A stretch of DNA of 64,000 nucleotides from DATARH01 sp036008175 (GTDB lineage Bacteria; Pseudomonadota; Alphaproteobacteria; ATCC43930; CGMCC-115725), in the NCBI GenBank assembly GCA_036008175.1, contig DASYOB010000148.1, positions 1 to 64,000 on the forward strand, written 5' to 3'. Shown in pieces: positions 43,127-51,179 of this stretch. Below the pieces are notes generated by a model that ran no database searches, was not told the DNA's origin, and was given only the letters and a program-made list of their open reading frames with translations. Made by a program: the position numbers and the translations under genes. Every line of letters begins with the position of its first letter. The first letter of the stretch is position 1.

Positions 43127-43132
43127 GGGTGC

Positions 43133-43210
43133 ATGAGCGGAAGCATTCGGATCTTCGCCACGACTACCGTCATCCTCGCTTGCGGGGAGCCGGGAGGTCG
43201 CGCGCGCTGA
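43133..43210 (+). CDS. Putative thrS leader peptide (25 residues, Thr-Thr-Thr)
   Basis: The reading frame is MSGSIRIFATTTVILACGEP followed by GGRAR and TGA. Codons 10-12 are ACG ACT ACC, three consecutive threonines at 43160-43168. There is no ribosome-binding site, but the predicted transcript begins at this ATG, so translation would be leaderless, as described for trpL of Sinorhizobium. Downstream lie mutually exclusive antiterminator and terminator pairings and then thrS. Translation stalling at Thr codons would favour read-through. Confidence 0.55.
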   Translation: MSGSIRIFATTTVILACGEPGGRAR

Positions 43211-43266
43211 TTGAGAGGCACGGCTCGAACCCGAAGGAACCCCGCCGGCGACGGACGGGGTTTTTT
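43182..43266 (+). promoter_or_regulatory. Candidate thrS attenuator: antiterminator and terminator pairings
   Basis: Antiterminator: GCGGGG (43182-43187) can pair with CCCCGC (43240-43245), enclosing a GAGCCG (43187-43192) / CGGCTC (43221-43226) stem. Terminator: AACCCCG (43238-43244) pairs with CGGGGTT (43256-43262) and runs into TTTTTT. CCCCG is shared, so only one can form. A ribosome at the Thr codons leaves the 43182-43192 arm free; a ribosome at the stop codon covers it. Confidence 0.55.
43238..43266 (+). terminator. Intrinsic terminator between leader peptide and thrS
   Basis: A 7-bp stem AACCCCG / CGGGGTT with an 11-nt loop is followed directly by six T residues. It lies 42 nt upstream of the thrS start and reads in the same direction. 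Confidence 0.8.
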
Positions 43267-43308
43267 CGCGACCATCTCGCCCCGTCTGAAGCGCAGTATT
43301 GACGGAGC

Positions 43309-45297
43309 ATGGGCGCGATGAGCAACAGTCCCGACGAAATTCTGTCTTCCCCGGCCCAACCCGGACAATCTGCTGCCCCGGTGACGGTGACCCTGCCGGA
43401 CGGCAGCCGCCGCGAATTCCCGGGACCGCTGACCGGGGCGGACCTAGCGGCCGCGATAGGGCCGGGTCTCGCCAAGGCGGCGATCGCGGTCAAGATCGAC
43501 GGCAAGCCGCGAGATCTGGCCACGCTGATCGAGCGTGATGCCGAAATCGCGATCATCACCCGCGACACGCCGGACGGGGTCGAAATCCTGCGTCATGACG
43601 CGGCGCATGTGATGGCCGAGGCGGTCAAGGAGCTTTATCCGGAGACTCAGGTCACTTTCGGCCCGGCGACCGAGACCGGGTTTTATTACGATTTTGCCCG
43701 GGACGCGCCTTTCATCCCGGAGGATCTTGCACGCATCGAGGAGCGCATGCGCGAGATCGTCCACCGCGATGAGCCGATCAGCCGGGAGGTGTGGGACCGC
43801 GACAAGGCGGTCGCCTTTTTCGACAGCATCGGCGAGCGTTACAAGGCCGAATATATCGGCGAGATCCCCGCCGATCAGGACATCAGCCTTTATCGCCAGG
43901 GCGATTTCGTCGATCTCTGCGTCGGACCGCATCTGCCCTCGACCGGCCGGCTCGGGCAGGCTTTCAAGCTGACCAATGTTGCCGGCGCCTACTGGCGCGG
44001 CGACCCGAAGAACGCCCAGTTGCAGCGCATCTACGGCACTGCCTGGCCGAGCCAGAAACAGCTCGACGAGTATCTGTTCCGCCTGGAGGAAGCCGAGCGC
44101 CGCGACCACCGCAAGCTCGGGCGCGAGCTCGACCTGTTCCATCTCGGCGAAGAAGCAGTCGGCAGCGTCTTCTGGCACCCGAAGGGTTGGACCCTCTATC
44201 GCACGATCGAAGACTACATGCGGCGCCGGCTCGACGCGGCTGGGTATCAGGAAGTGCGCGGCCCGCTGTTGCTCGACCGCAGCCTGTGGGAAGCCACCGG
44301 CCATTGGGAAACCTTCCGCGAGAACATGTTTGTCGCCGAGAGCCGCGACGAGCGTGTGCTCGCGGTCAAACCGATGAACTGCCCGGGCCATGTGCTGATC
44401 TTCCGCAATCGGCTGCGCAGCTATCGCGAGTTGCCATTGCGGCTGGCCGAATTCGGCAGCTGCCACCGCAACGAGCCTTCCGGCGCACTGCACGGCATCA
44501 TGCGGGTGCGCGGCTTCACCCAGGACGACGCGCACATCTTCTGCACCGAGGCGCAGGTCACCGCCGAAGCGGTGGCGTTCTGCGAGCTGCTGTTGTCGAT
44601 CTATCGGGATTTCGGCTTTGACGACGTCGCGATCAAGTTTGCCGATCGGCCACCGAGCCGGATCGGCAGCGACGAGGTCTGGGACCGCGCCGAAAAGGAT
44701 CTGCGCGCGGCGGTGGAGACGGCAGGACTTTCTTATACGCTGAACCCGGGCGAGGGTGCGTTCTATGGCCCCAAGCTCGAATTCGTCTTGCGCGACGCGC
44801 TCGGGCGCGATTGGCAATGCGGCACGTTGCAGCTCGATTTTCAGATGCCTGAGCGGCTCGGCGCGAGTTATGTCGGCGAGGATGGCGGGCGCCATCGGCC
44901 GGTCATGCTGCACCGCGCGATCCTCGGCTCGATGGAGCGGTTTATCGCCATCCTGATCGAGCATTATGCCGGCCGCTTCCCGCTGTGGCTCGCGCCGGTG
45001 CAGGCGGTCGTCGCCTCGATCACCGAGGAGGCGGCCGGTTATGCCGAGGAAGTGGCGCGCGAATGCGCCGCGGCCGGGCTGCGCGTCGTCACCGACACGG
45101 GAAACGAGAAGATCAACTACAAGGTGCGCGAGCACAGCCTCGCGAAAGTTCCGGTCATGCTGGTCGTCGGCCGTCGCGAGGCCGAGCAGCGCGGCGTCGC
45201 GCTGCGTCGGCTCGGCGGTTCGACGCAGGAATCCCTTGCGCTCGCCGAGGCCGTCGCTAGATTGAAAGCGGAAGCGGCTCCGCCCGGGCCGCGCTAG
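43309..45297 (+). CDS. thrS: Threonyl-tRNA synthetase
   Basis: The 662-residue class II synthetase has an N-terminal TGS domain (about residues 24-85), the editing domain with HDAAHVMAEAVKELYP and the Cys of DLCVGPHLPSTG, then the catalytic core. The core has zinc ligands in MNCPGH, the second in SCHRNEPSG (motif 2) and the third in LHRAILGSMERF (motif 3). The C-terminal anticodon-binding domain begins near LAPVQAVVASI. The start may be ATG 43309 or ATG 43318. The upstream leader suggests control by threonyl-tRNA supply. Confidence 0.96.
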   Translation: MGAMSNSPDEILSSPAQPGQSAAPVTVTLPDGSRREFPGPLTGADLAAAIGPGLAKAAIAVKIDGKPRDLATLIERDAEIAIITRDTPDGVEILRHDAAHVMAEAVKELYPETQVTFGPATETGFYYDFARDAPFIPEDLARIEERMREIVHRDEPISREVWDRDKAVAFFDSIGERYKAEYIGEIPADQDISLYRQGDFVDLCVGPHLPSTGRLGQAFKLTNVAGAYWRGDPKNAQLQRIYGTAWPSQKQLDEYLFRLEEAERRDHRKLGRELDLFHLGEEAVGSVFWHPKGWTLYRTIEDYMRRRLDAAGYQEVRGPLLLDRSLWEATGHWETFRENMFVAESRDERVLAVKPMNCPGHVLIFRNRLRSYRELPLRLAEFGSCHRNEPSGALHGIMRVRGFTQDDAHIFCTEAQVTAEAVAFCELLLSIYRDFGFDDVAIKFADRPPSRIGSDEVWDRAEKDLRAAVETAGLSYTLNPGEGAFYGPKLEFVLRDALGRDWQCGTLQLDFQMPERLGASYVGEDGGRHRPVMLHRAILGSMERFIAILIEHYAGRFPLWLAPVQAVVASITEEAAGYAEEVARECAAAGLRVVTDTGNEKINYKVREHSLAKVPVMLVVGRREAEQRGVALRRLGGSTQESLALAEAVARLKAEAAPPGPR

Positions 45298-45351
45298 CCG
45301 TTTGCGAGAAGACGAGAACGGTTCGGTTCAAGTATTTGAAGGAGAGCATAC

Positions 45352-45888
45352 ATACCCAGACCACCGATGAACTTCACGCCCACCCGTGAAGGGCCGCGCA
45401 TCAATGACGAAATCTCGTCGGCGCGGATACGCCTCGTCGATGAACGCGGCCAGATGGTGGGGGTCGTTGGGCGCAACGAGGCGCTCGACATGGCTGCGGA
45501 TGCCGGCCTTGACCTCGTCGAAATCGCCCCCAATGCCGACCCGCCGGTCTGCAAGATTCTCGATTTCGGCAAATTCAAATACGAAGAGCAAAAGAAGAAA
45601 AACGAAGCTCGTAAGAAGCAGAAAATCATCGAAGTTAAAGAAATCAAGCTGCGTCCGAGCATCGACGACCACGATTATGCGGTCAAGATGCGCAGCATGA
45701 ACAAGTTCATCGAGGAAGGCGACAAGGTCAAGATTACCATGCGGTTCCGCGGGCGCGAGTTGGCGCACCAGGAACTCGGCATGAACGTACTGATACGGGT
45801 CAGAGACGATCTCGACGGGATCGCCAAGGTCGAGCAGATGCCGCGCATGGAAGGCCGGCAGATGACGATGGTCGTGGCGCCCCGATAA
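45352..45888 (+). CDS. infC: Translation initiation factor IF-3, with predicted ATA start
   Basis: The protein has the IF-3 N-domain (EGPRINDEI, LVDERGQMVGVV, ALDMAADAGLDLVEIAPNAD, PPVCKILDFGKFKYE), the Lys-rich linker, and the C-domain with IKLRPSIDDHDYAVKMR and MRFRGRELAHQELG. IF-3 binds the 30S subunit and checks start codons. The strong AAGGAG at 45339-45344 is 7 nt from an in-frame ATA at 45352 but 22 nt from the first ATG (45367). Rare starts are typical of infC and allow autoregulation, so I place the start at ATA; ATG 45367 is the conventional choice. Confidence 0.9.
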   Translation: MPRPPMNFTPTREGPRINDEISSARIRLVDERGQMVGVVGRNEALDMAADAGLDLVEIAPNADPPVCKILDFGKFKYEEQKKKNEARKKQKIIEVKEIKLRPSIDDHDYAVKMRSMNKFIEEGDKVKITMRFRGRELAHQELGMNVLIRVRDDLDGIAKVEQMPRMEGRQMTMVVAPR

Positions 45889-45940
45889 TTGAAGCTCCGC
45901 CGCCGGGCTTCCGGATTCGTTTTTTGGGGAGATAAAGCCG

Positions 45941-46333
45941 ATGACCAACATCGAGCCCTACGCCGCCAAAGGCGTCTACGATCCGCCGATCTATGCGCAG
46001 GCGGTCAAAGTCACTGGCGCACAGACGATCCTCTATATCGCCGGCCAAGTCGCCTATGGCCCGGATGGCGGCGCGGTGCATACCGGCGATTTCAAGGCGC
46101 AGGCGCGGGCCGCCCTTTCGGCCGTGAAGGCCCAGGTCGAGGCCGGCGGCGGCACGATGGCCAACATCGTCAAGGTCAACACCTACCTGACGGATATCCG
46201 CCACCGCGCCGATTACGGGCCAATCCGCGAAGAATTCTTTGGCAAGAAGATGCCGGCCCATACCCTCGTCGCGGTCGTGGCGCTGGCCCAGCCCGAGTTC
46301 CTGATCGAGATCGAGGCAATCGCCGTTCTGTAA
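45941..46333 (+). CDS. RidA family protein
   Basis: The 130-residue protein has YAQAVKVTGAQTILYIAGQV, the NIVKVNTYLTDI strand, and MPAHTLVAVVALAQPEFLIEIEAIA. RidA enzymes hydrolyse reactive enamine/imine intermediates from PLP enzymes. The usual catalytic Arg position of the RidA subgroup (just before VEV) is not clearly present here, so it may be a Rid subgroup of different activity. GGGGAG precedes the ATG. It sits between infC and rpmI. Confidence 0.85.
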   Translation: MTNIEPYAAKGVYDPPIYAQAVKVTGAQTILYIAGQVAYGPDGGAVHTGDFKAQARAALSAVKAQVEAGGGTMANIVKVNTYLTDIRHRADYGPIREEFFGKKMPAHTLVAVVALAQPEFLIEIEAIAVL

Positions 46334-46359
46334 GCGCAAGCCCGGCCCTTAGACCGGCG

Positions 46360-46570
46360 ATGCGCTTGACTAACTTTGGTTGCTGCCGGCCGTGGTCGCT
46401 GGTCTGGTCCTGTTCGGCGTCCCGCACGTCGCCGGCGCGGTCGGTTTCCGGCAGGTCGCGGTTCCCGACCGGCAAGGCGAGCCGATATCTGGTATCCGAG
46501 CGATGCGCCGGCGACGCCGCGCCGGTTCGGATTATTCGAGCCGAGTGTCGCATTGCCGGCGCCGGTGGTC
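46360..46570 (+). pseudogene. Relic of a secreted alpha/beta hydrolase (dienelactone-hydrolase-like N-terminus)
   Basis: The frame from 46380 encodes LLPAVVAGLVLFGVPHVAGA, a signal peptide, then VGFRQVAVPDRQGEPI. At about 46485 the sense moves to another frame, which reads IWYPSDAPATPRRFGLFEPS. Together these resemble the start of large secreted dienelactone-hydrolase-like proteins (pattern VPDxxGxPIxxxIWYPSDAP). The rest of the gene is missing. The surrounding 46334-46835 has no other gene; it must hold the rpmI promoter. Confidence 0.55.
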
Positions 46571-46835
46571 CTTCAATTTGAAATTGTGTGGAGAGGATCC
46601 GCTTGACGAATCCGGATCGGATTATCACATCGGCCTAAATTCGGAAAATCTGTCGCTGCTAGCCGCCTCGGGTCGGCTACCGTCGGTTGCGCTTCGATGC
46701 GCCACCGAGCGCAGACCCTGGCTTGCTTTCGCCGAGGTCCGCCGCTATATAGCCCGGCTTCAATCGGCGGCGGGCCGCGCTTCGGGCGCCATACGGGCAT
46801 GCCTTGCCGCCGCAAACATCGGCAAAGGACAGGAA

Positions 46836-47039
46836 ATGCCCAAGCTCAAGACCAAAAGCGGTGCGAAAAAGCGCTTCGGCCGCACCGCCAATGGCAAGAT
46901 CAAGCGCAACTGGGGCTATAAGCGCCACCGCCTGATCAGCAAGTCGAAGCAGCAGAAGCGGCTGCATCGCGGCACGACGACCCTCGAAACGGGCGATGCC
47001 AAGCTCGTCTTGACCTATATGCCGTATCTGCGGAGTTGA
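46836..47039 (+). CDS. rpmI: 50S ribosomal protein L35
   Basis: The 67-residue basic protein MPKLKTKSGAKKRFGRTANG... has the L35 pattern with KIKRNWGYKRHRL and SKQQKRLHRG. Its length is as usual. AAGGACAGG precedes the ATG. It is followed after 4 nt by rplT. Confidence 0.96.
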   Translation: MPKLKTKSGAKKRFGRTANGKIKRNWGYKRHRLISKSKQQKRLHRGTTTLETGDAKLVLTYMPYLRS

Positions 47040-47043
47040 ACGC

Positions 47044-47421
47044 ATGGCCAGGGTCAAACGCGGCGTCACAACGCATGCCCGCCACAAAAAGGTGCTCGGC
47101 CTCGCCAAGGGTTATCGCGGCCGCGGCGGCACCGCCTACCGCATCGCGATTGAGAAGGTCGAGAAGGCGCTGCGCTACGCCTATCGCGACCGCCGCAACA
47201 AGAAGCGCGACTTCCGCGGATTGTGGATCCAGCGCATCAACGCCGGCGTCCGCGAACACGGACTGACCTACTCTCAGTTCATGCACGGGACAAAGCTCGC
47301 CGGGCTCGAGCTCGACCGGAAGGTCCTGTCCGACCTGGCAATCCGCGAGCCGGAAGCCTTCGCCGCGATTGTCGAGACGGCAAAGACCGCGCTCGCCGAG
47401 GCGCAGCCGAAAGCGGCATGA
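47044..47421 (+). CDS. rplT: 50S ribosomal protein L20
   Basis: The 125-residue protein starts MARVKRGVTTHARHKKVLGL and contains KGYRGRGGTAYRIA, RDRRNKKRDFRGLWIQRINA and the C-terminal globular domain LAGLELDRKVLSDLA. L20 nucleates 50S assembly and in enterobacteria represses its own operon; whether that holds here is unknown. Confidence 0.97.
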   Translation: MARVKRGVTTHARHKKVLGLAKGYRGRGGTAYRIAIEKVEKALRYAYRDRRNKKRDFRGLWIQRINAGVREHGLTYSQFMHGTKLAGLELDRKVLSDLAIREPEAFAAIVETAKTALAEAQPKAA

Positions 47422-47451
47422 GGAAATGAAACCGGCAACCGGAAGAACGGT

Positions 47452-47512
47452 GTCATCCCGGCGAAAGCCGGGATCCATTCCCGCCACGGGTCCCGGCCTT
47501 CGCCGGGACGAC
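47452..47512. repeat. Dispersed palindromic repeat (GTCATCCCGGCGAAAGCCGGGATCC type)
   Basis: Two hairpins are nested: CCCGGCGAAAGCCGGG at the left and TCCCGGCCTTCGCCGGGA at the right, and the left and right arms are also complementary to each other. It lies between rplT and the terminator upstream of pheS. Confidence 0.7.
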
Positions 47513-47580
47513 GATTTGATTGGGCGATTTACCGGGACTCGGATCGGCTGAGGCCCCGCCTGTCATGTGCGCGCGTTATC

Positions 47581-47606
47581 AAGGGGCCGGTTTCGGCCCC
47601 TTTTCT
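47581..47606 (+). terminator. Rho-independent terminator upstream of pheS
   Basis: A 9-bp perfect stem AAGGGGCCG / CGGCCCCTT with a GTTT loop is followed by TTCTATTT. It probably ends the infC-rplT transcript. No Phe-rich leader peptide precedes it. Confidence 0.8.
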
Positions 47607-47635
47607 ATTTCGGCTTGAAGGCCCAAGGATCGGTC

Positions 47636-48739
47636 ATGGATGACCTAGAGCAATTACGCCAGGACAGCCTCGCAGGGGTTTACCTCGCGGACACGCCGGA
47701 GGCACTTGAACAGATACGCATCGAGTACCTTGGTCGTCAGGGACGGCTAACGATGTTGATGCGCGGGCTAGGCGCATTGCCGGCGGAGAAGCGGCGCGAA
47801 GCGGGCGCGGCACTTAATTCAGCCAGGGACGCGATCAGTGCAGCGATCGAGGGGAAGGCCGCAGAGCTTAATCGGCAGGCTTTAAGCCAGCGACTCGCGG
47901 GCGAACGCGCCGATGTCAGCCTGCCGGTGCTCACCGGCGGCCCCATTGGTTTTGATGGCGGTCGCATCCATCCGATCAGCCAGACCATTGACGAGATCAT
48001 CGCGATTTTCGGCGAGATGGGCCTCGTCGTTGCCGAGGGACCGCATATCGAAGAGGATTTCTACAACTTCACCGCGCTCAACATTCCGCCCGAGCATCCG
48101 GCGCGCCAGGAGCACGACACCTTCTACCTGCCGGAACGGGCAGACGGCTCGCGACTGGTGCTGCGCACCCATACCTCGCCGGTGCAGATCCGTACGATGC
48201 AGACGCAAAAGCCGCCGATCCGCATCATCGTGCCGGGCCGCACCTTTCGTGCCGATCACGACGCGACCCACTCGCCGATGTTCCACCAGGTCGAGGGGCT
48301 GGTGATCGACCGCACCACCCATATGGGCCATTTGAAAGGCTGCCTGATCGAGTTCTGCCGGGCCTTTTTCGATATCGACGATCTTCCGGTGCGCTTTCGC
48401 CCAAGCTATTTCCCGTTCACCGAGCCCTCGGCGGAAGTCGATATCGGCTGCTCGCGGCAGGGTGGCGAACTAAAGATCGGCGCCGGCGCCGACTGGCTCG
48501 AAATCCTCGGCAGCGGCATGGTTCATCCGCAAGTATTGAAGAATTGCGGCATCGATCCGGACGAGTATCAAGGCTTTGCCTTCGGCATGGGGATCGAGCG
48601 GGTGGCGATGCTTAAATACGGCATCCCCGATCTGCGCACGATGTACGATTCCGACCTGCGCTGGCTCAGGCATTACGGCTTTCTGCCGCTCGACATTCCG
48701 TCGCCGGTGCGCGGTCCGCTCGCCGGAGGCGCCGCCTGA
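47636..48739 (+). CDS. pheS: Phenylalanyl-tRNA synthetase alpha subunit
   Basis: The 367-residue protein has an N-terminal coiled-coil (about residues 1-85), then the class II catalytic domain with HPISQTIDEIIAIF, ARQEHDTFYL, motif 2 VPGRTFRADHDATHSPMFHQ and motif 3 GFAFGMGIERVAMLKYGI. It pairs with PheT as an alpha2-beta2 enzyme. The start at 47636 is where homology begins; an upstream in-frame ATG at 47567 lies before the terminator. Its stop overlaps the pheT start by one base. Confidence 0.96.
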   Translation: MDDLEQLRQDSLAGVYLADTPEALEQIRIEYLGRQGRLTMLMRGLGALPAEKRREAGAALNSARDAISAAIEGKAAELNRQALSQRLAGERADVSLPVLTGGPIGFDGGRIHPISQTIDEIIAIFGEMGLVVAEGPHIEEDFYNFTALNIPPEHPARQEHDTFYLPERADGSRLVLRTHTSPVQIRTMQTQKPPIRIIVPGRTFRADHDATHSPMFHQVEGLVIDRTTHMGHLKGCLIEFCRAFFDIDDLPVRFRPSYFPFTEPSAEVDIGCSRQGGELKIGAGADWLEILGSGMVHPQVLKNCGIDPDEYQGFAFGMGIERVAMLKYGIPDLRTMYDSDLRWLRHYGFLPLDIPSPVRGPLAGGAA

Positions 48740-51159
48740 TGAAGACGACGCTGTCCTGGCTGAAAACGCATCTCGACACCGAGGCGCCACTTGCCGAGCT
48801 TGTCGAGCGGCTGATCATGCTCGGCCACGATGTCGAGGGGGTCGAGAACCGCGCCGCGGCGCTCGACGGCTTTGTCGTCGCCCGAATCGTCAAGGCCGAG
48901 CCGCATCCGAACGCCGACCGACTGCGTGTCTGTGTGGTTGATACCGGAGCAGGCGAAATCCAGGTCGTATGCGGCGCGCCCAACGCCCGGACCGGGATGA
49001 AGGGCGTGTTCGGCCCGGCCGGCGTGCGCATTCCGAAGACCGGCGCGGTGCTGACCGAATCCTCGATCCGCGGCGTCGCGTCGAAGGGCATGCTGATGTC
49101 GGCTTCCGAGCTGGCGCTTTCCGAGGATCATTCCGGCATTATCGAATTGCCAGCCGACGCGCCGGTCGGCGCCCGCTATGCCAGCCTCCTCGGCTTCGAC
49201 GACCCGGTCATCGACATCAAGGTGACGCCCAACCGTGCGGACTGCCTCGGCGTGCGCGGCGTCGCCCGCGACCTCGCCGCGGCCGACATCGGAAGACTGC
49301 TCCCGCTCGACGCGACCCCGGTCGAGGGTCGTTTCGGCTCGCCGATCGCCGTCCATATTGAGGATCGGATCGCCTGCCCGCTGTTCCTTGGCCGTCATAT
49401 CCGCGGCCTCAAGAACGGGCCGAGCCCGGGCTGGCTCAGGGACCGGCTCGAGGCAATCGGGCTGCGGCCGATCTCGGCTCTGGTCGACATCACCAATTTC
49501 CTGACCTTCGACGTGAACCGGCCGCTGCACGTCTTCGACGCCGGCAAGCTCAAGGGCGACCTGACCGTGCGCCTCGCCCAGGCCGGCGAGCGGATGCTGG
49601 CGCTCAACGGCCGCGAATACGCGCTCGATCCGGAAGTGACCGCGATCGCCGACGAGGCCGGGGTGCAGAGCCTTGGCGGCGTGATCGGTGGCGAATGGAC
49701 CGGCTGTACCGAGGCGACAACCGAGGTGTTCATCGAGGCGGCGCTGTTCGATCCGATCCGCACCGCCGCGACCGGGCGGCGGCTGGAGATCGCCAGCGAC
49801 GCGCGCTACCGCTTCGAACGCGGGGTCGACCCCGCCTTTGTCGGACCGGGGCTGGAAATCGCCACAAGGCTGATCCTGGAATCGTGCGGCGGCGAGCCGT
49901 CGGAGGTCGTCATTGCCGGCGCCGTGCCGGATTGGCGCCGCGAATACCAGCTGCGGCCGGAGCGTATCTCCACCCTCGGCGGACTCGATGTCCCGCTAGA
50001 CCAGAGCCGCGAGATCCTGGAGGCGCTTGGGTGCGAGGTCACCACGGCCGCCGAGCAGGACGGCAGCCTCAGGGTCGCGCCGCCCTCCTGGCGCGGCGAT
50101 ATTGTCGGCGAGGCCGACCTCGTCGAGGAGGTGCTGCGGGTCAAAGGCTACGACGCGATCCCGCCAGTGCCGTTGCCGCGCGAGACGGTCATCCCGCGCC
50201 CGGCGATCGATGCGCGCCGCCGCCGCGTCGAGCTGGTGCGGCGCACGCTGGCGGGCCGCGGGCTGGTCGAGGCGGTGACCTTCTCGTTCATCTCGTCGCG
50301 CTGGGCGGCGCTGTTTGGCGGCGCGCAGCCGCAACCGCGGAATTATGCGACAGTCTCGCCTCTGCGCCTCGTCAACCCGATCAGCGCCGATCTCGACGAG
50401 ATGCGGCCCTCGGTGCTGCCGGGGCTCATCGAGGCGGCGCGGCGCAATGCCGATCGTGGCCTCGCGGATGTCGCGCTGTTCGAATTGGGGCCGCTGTACC
50501 GCGACGATACCCCGGACGGGCAGGTGACCGTGGCCGCCGGCCTTCGCGCCGGTCGTCTGGCTCCGCGGCATTGGCGTGAAGCGGCGCGCGAGCCGGATCT
50601 TTATGACGCCAAGGCCGATGCGCTCGCCGCTCTCGCGGCTATGGGCGCGCCGATCGACAACATCCAGAGCGCGGCCGATCCGCCGCCCTGGTTTCATCCC
50701 GGCCGCGCCGGCGGCTTGCGTCTCGGCCCGACCTTGCTCGGCCATTTCGGCGAGCTGCATCCGGAGGTGCTCGACAGCTTCGAGGTGAAAGGTCCGGTCG
50801 CCGCCTTCGAGGTGTTTCTCGACGCGGTACCGCTGCCGCGAGCCGGCCGCGCCCGGCAACCGCTGAACCTCTCAGTGTTCCAGCCGGTCGAGCGCGATTT
50901 TGCCTTTATTGTCGATCGCGACCTGCCGGCGGAAACCCTGCTGCGTGCTGCCCGCGGCATCAACCGTAGCCTCGTCGCCGAAATCCGCTTGTTCGATGTC
51001 TACGAGGGCAAGGGGCTGCCGGAAGGCAAGAAGTCGCTCGCCATATCTGTGGTGTTGCAGCCGCAGGACGCGACCCTGACCGATGCCGAAATCGAAAGCT
51101 TCTCGAAGCGCCTCGTCGCGGCGGTCGAGAAGGCTACCGGCGGCACGTTGCGCGGCTGA
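48739..51159 (+). CDS. pheT: Phenylalanyl-tRNA synthetase beta subunit
   Basis: The 806-residue protein begins MKTTLSWLKTHLDTEAPL. It has the tRNA-binding OB domain (about residues 40-150), the B3/B4 editing domain, the B5 domain, the catalytic-like core with RPSVLPGLIEAARRN, and a C-terminal anticodon-binding RNP-like domain (LSVFQPVERDFAFIVDRD onwards). The length is usual for the family. Confidence 0.97.
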   Translation: MKTTLSWLKTHLDTEAPLAELVERLIMLGHDVEGVENRAAALDGFVVARIVKAEPHPNADRLRVCVVDTGAGEIQVVCGAPNARTGMKGVFGPAGVRIPKTGAVLTESSIRGVASKGMLMSASELALSEDHSGIIELPADAPVGARYASLLGFDDPVIDIKVTPNRADCLGVRGVARDLAAADIGRLLPLDATPVEGRFGSPIAVHIEDRIACPLFLGRHIRGLKNGPSPGWLRDRLEAIGLRPISALVDITNFLTFDVNRPLHVFDAGKLKGDLTVRLAQAGERMLALNGREYALDPEVTAIADEAGVQSLGGVIGGEWTGCTEATTEVFIEAALFDPIRTAATGRRLEIASDARYRFERGVDPAFVGPGLEIATRLILESCGGEPSEVVIAGAVPDWRREYQLRPERISTLGGLDVPLDQSREILEALGCEVTTAAEQDGSLRVAPPSWRGDIVGEADLVEEVLRVKGYDAIPPVPLPRETVIPRPAIDARRRRVELVRRTLAGRGLVEAVTFSFISSRWAALFGGAQPQPRNYATVSPLRLVNPISADLDEMRPSVLPGLIEAARRNADRGLADVALFELGPLYRDDTPDGQVTVAAGLRAGRLAPRHWREAAREPDLYDAKADALAALAAMGAPIDNIQSAADPPPWFHPGRAGGLRLGPTLLGHFGELHPEVLDSFEVKGPVAAFEVFLDAVPLPRAGRARQPLNLSVFQPVERDFAFIVDRDLPAETLLRAARGINRSLVAEIRLFDVYEGKGLPEGKKSLAISVVLQPQDATLTDAEIESFSKRLVAAVEKATGGTLRG

Positions 51160-51179
51160 GGCCGGCTGAAACGCCGCGC

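Noticed and set aside
43444..45135. 563-codon frame antisense to thrS
   Set aside because: No domain is recognisable, and thrS is unambiguous on the other strand.
47564..47617. Possible leader peptide in front of pheS (MCARYQGAGFGPFSISA)
   Set aside because: It has only two separated Phe codons, and the hairpin lies within the frame rather than after it. No antiterminator pairing was found, so the hairpin is more simply the rplT operon terminator.
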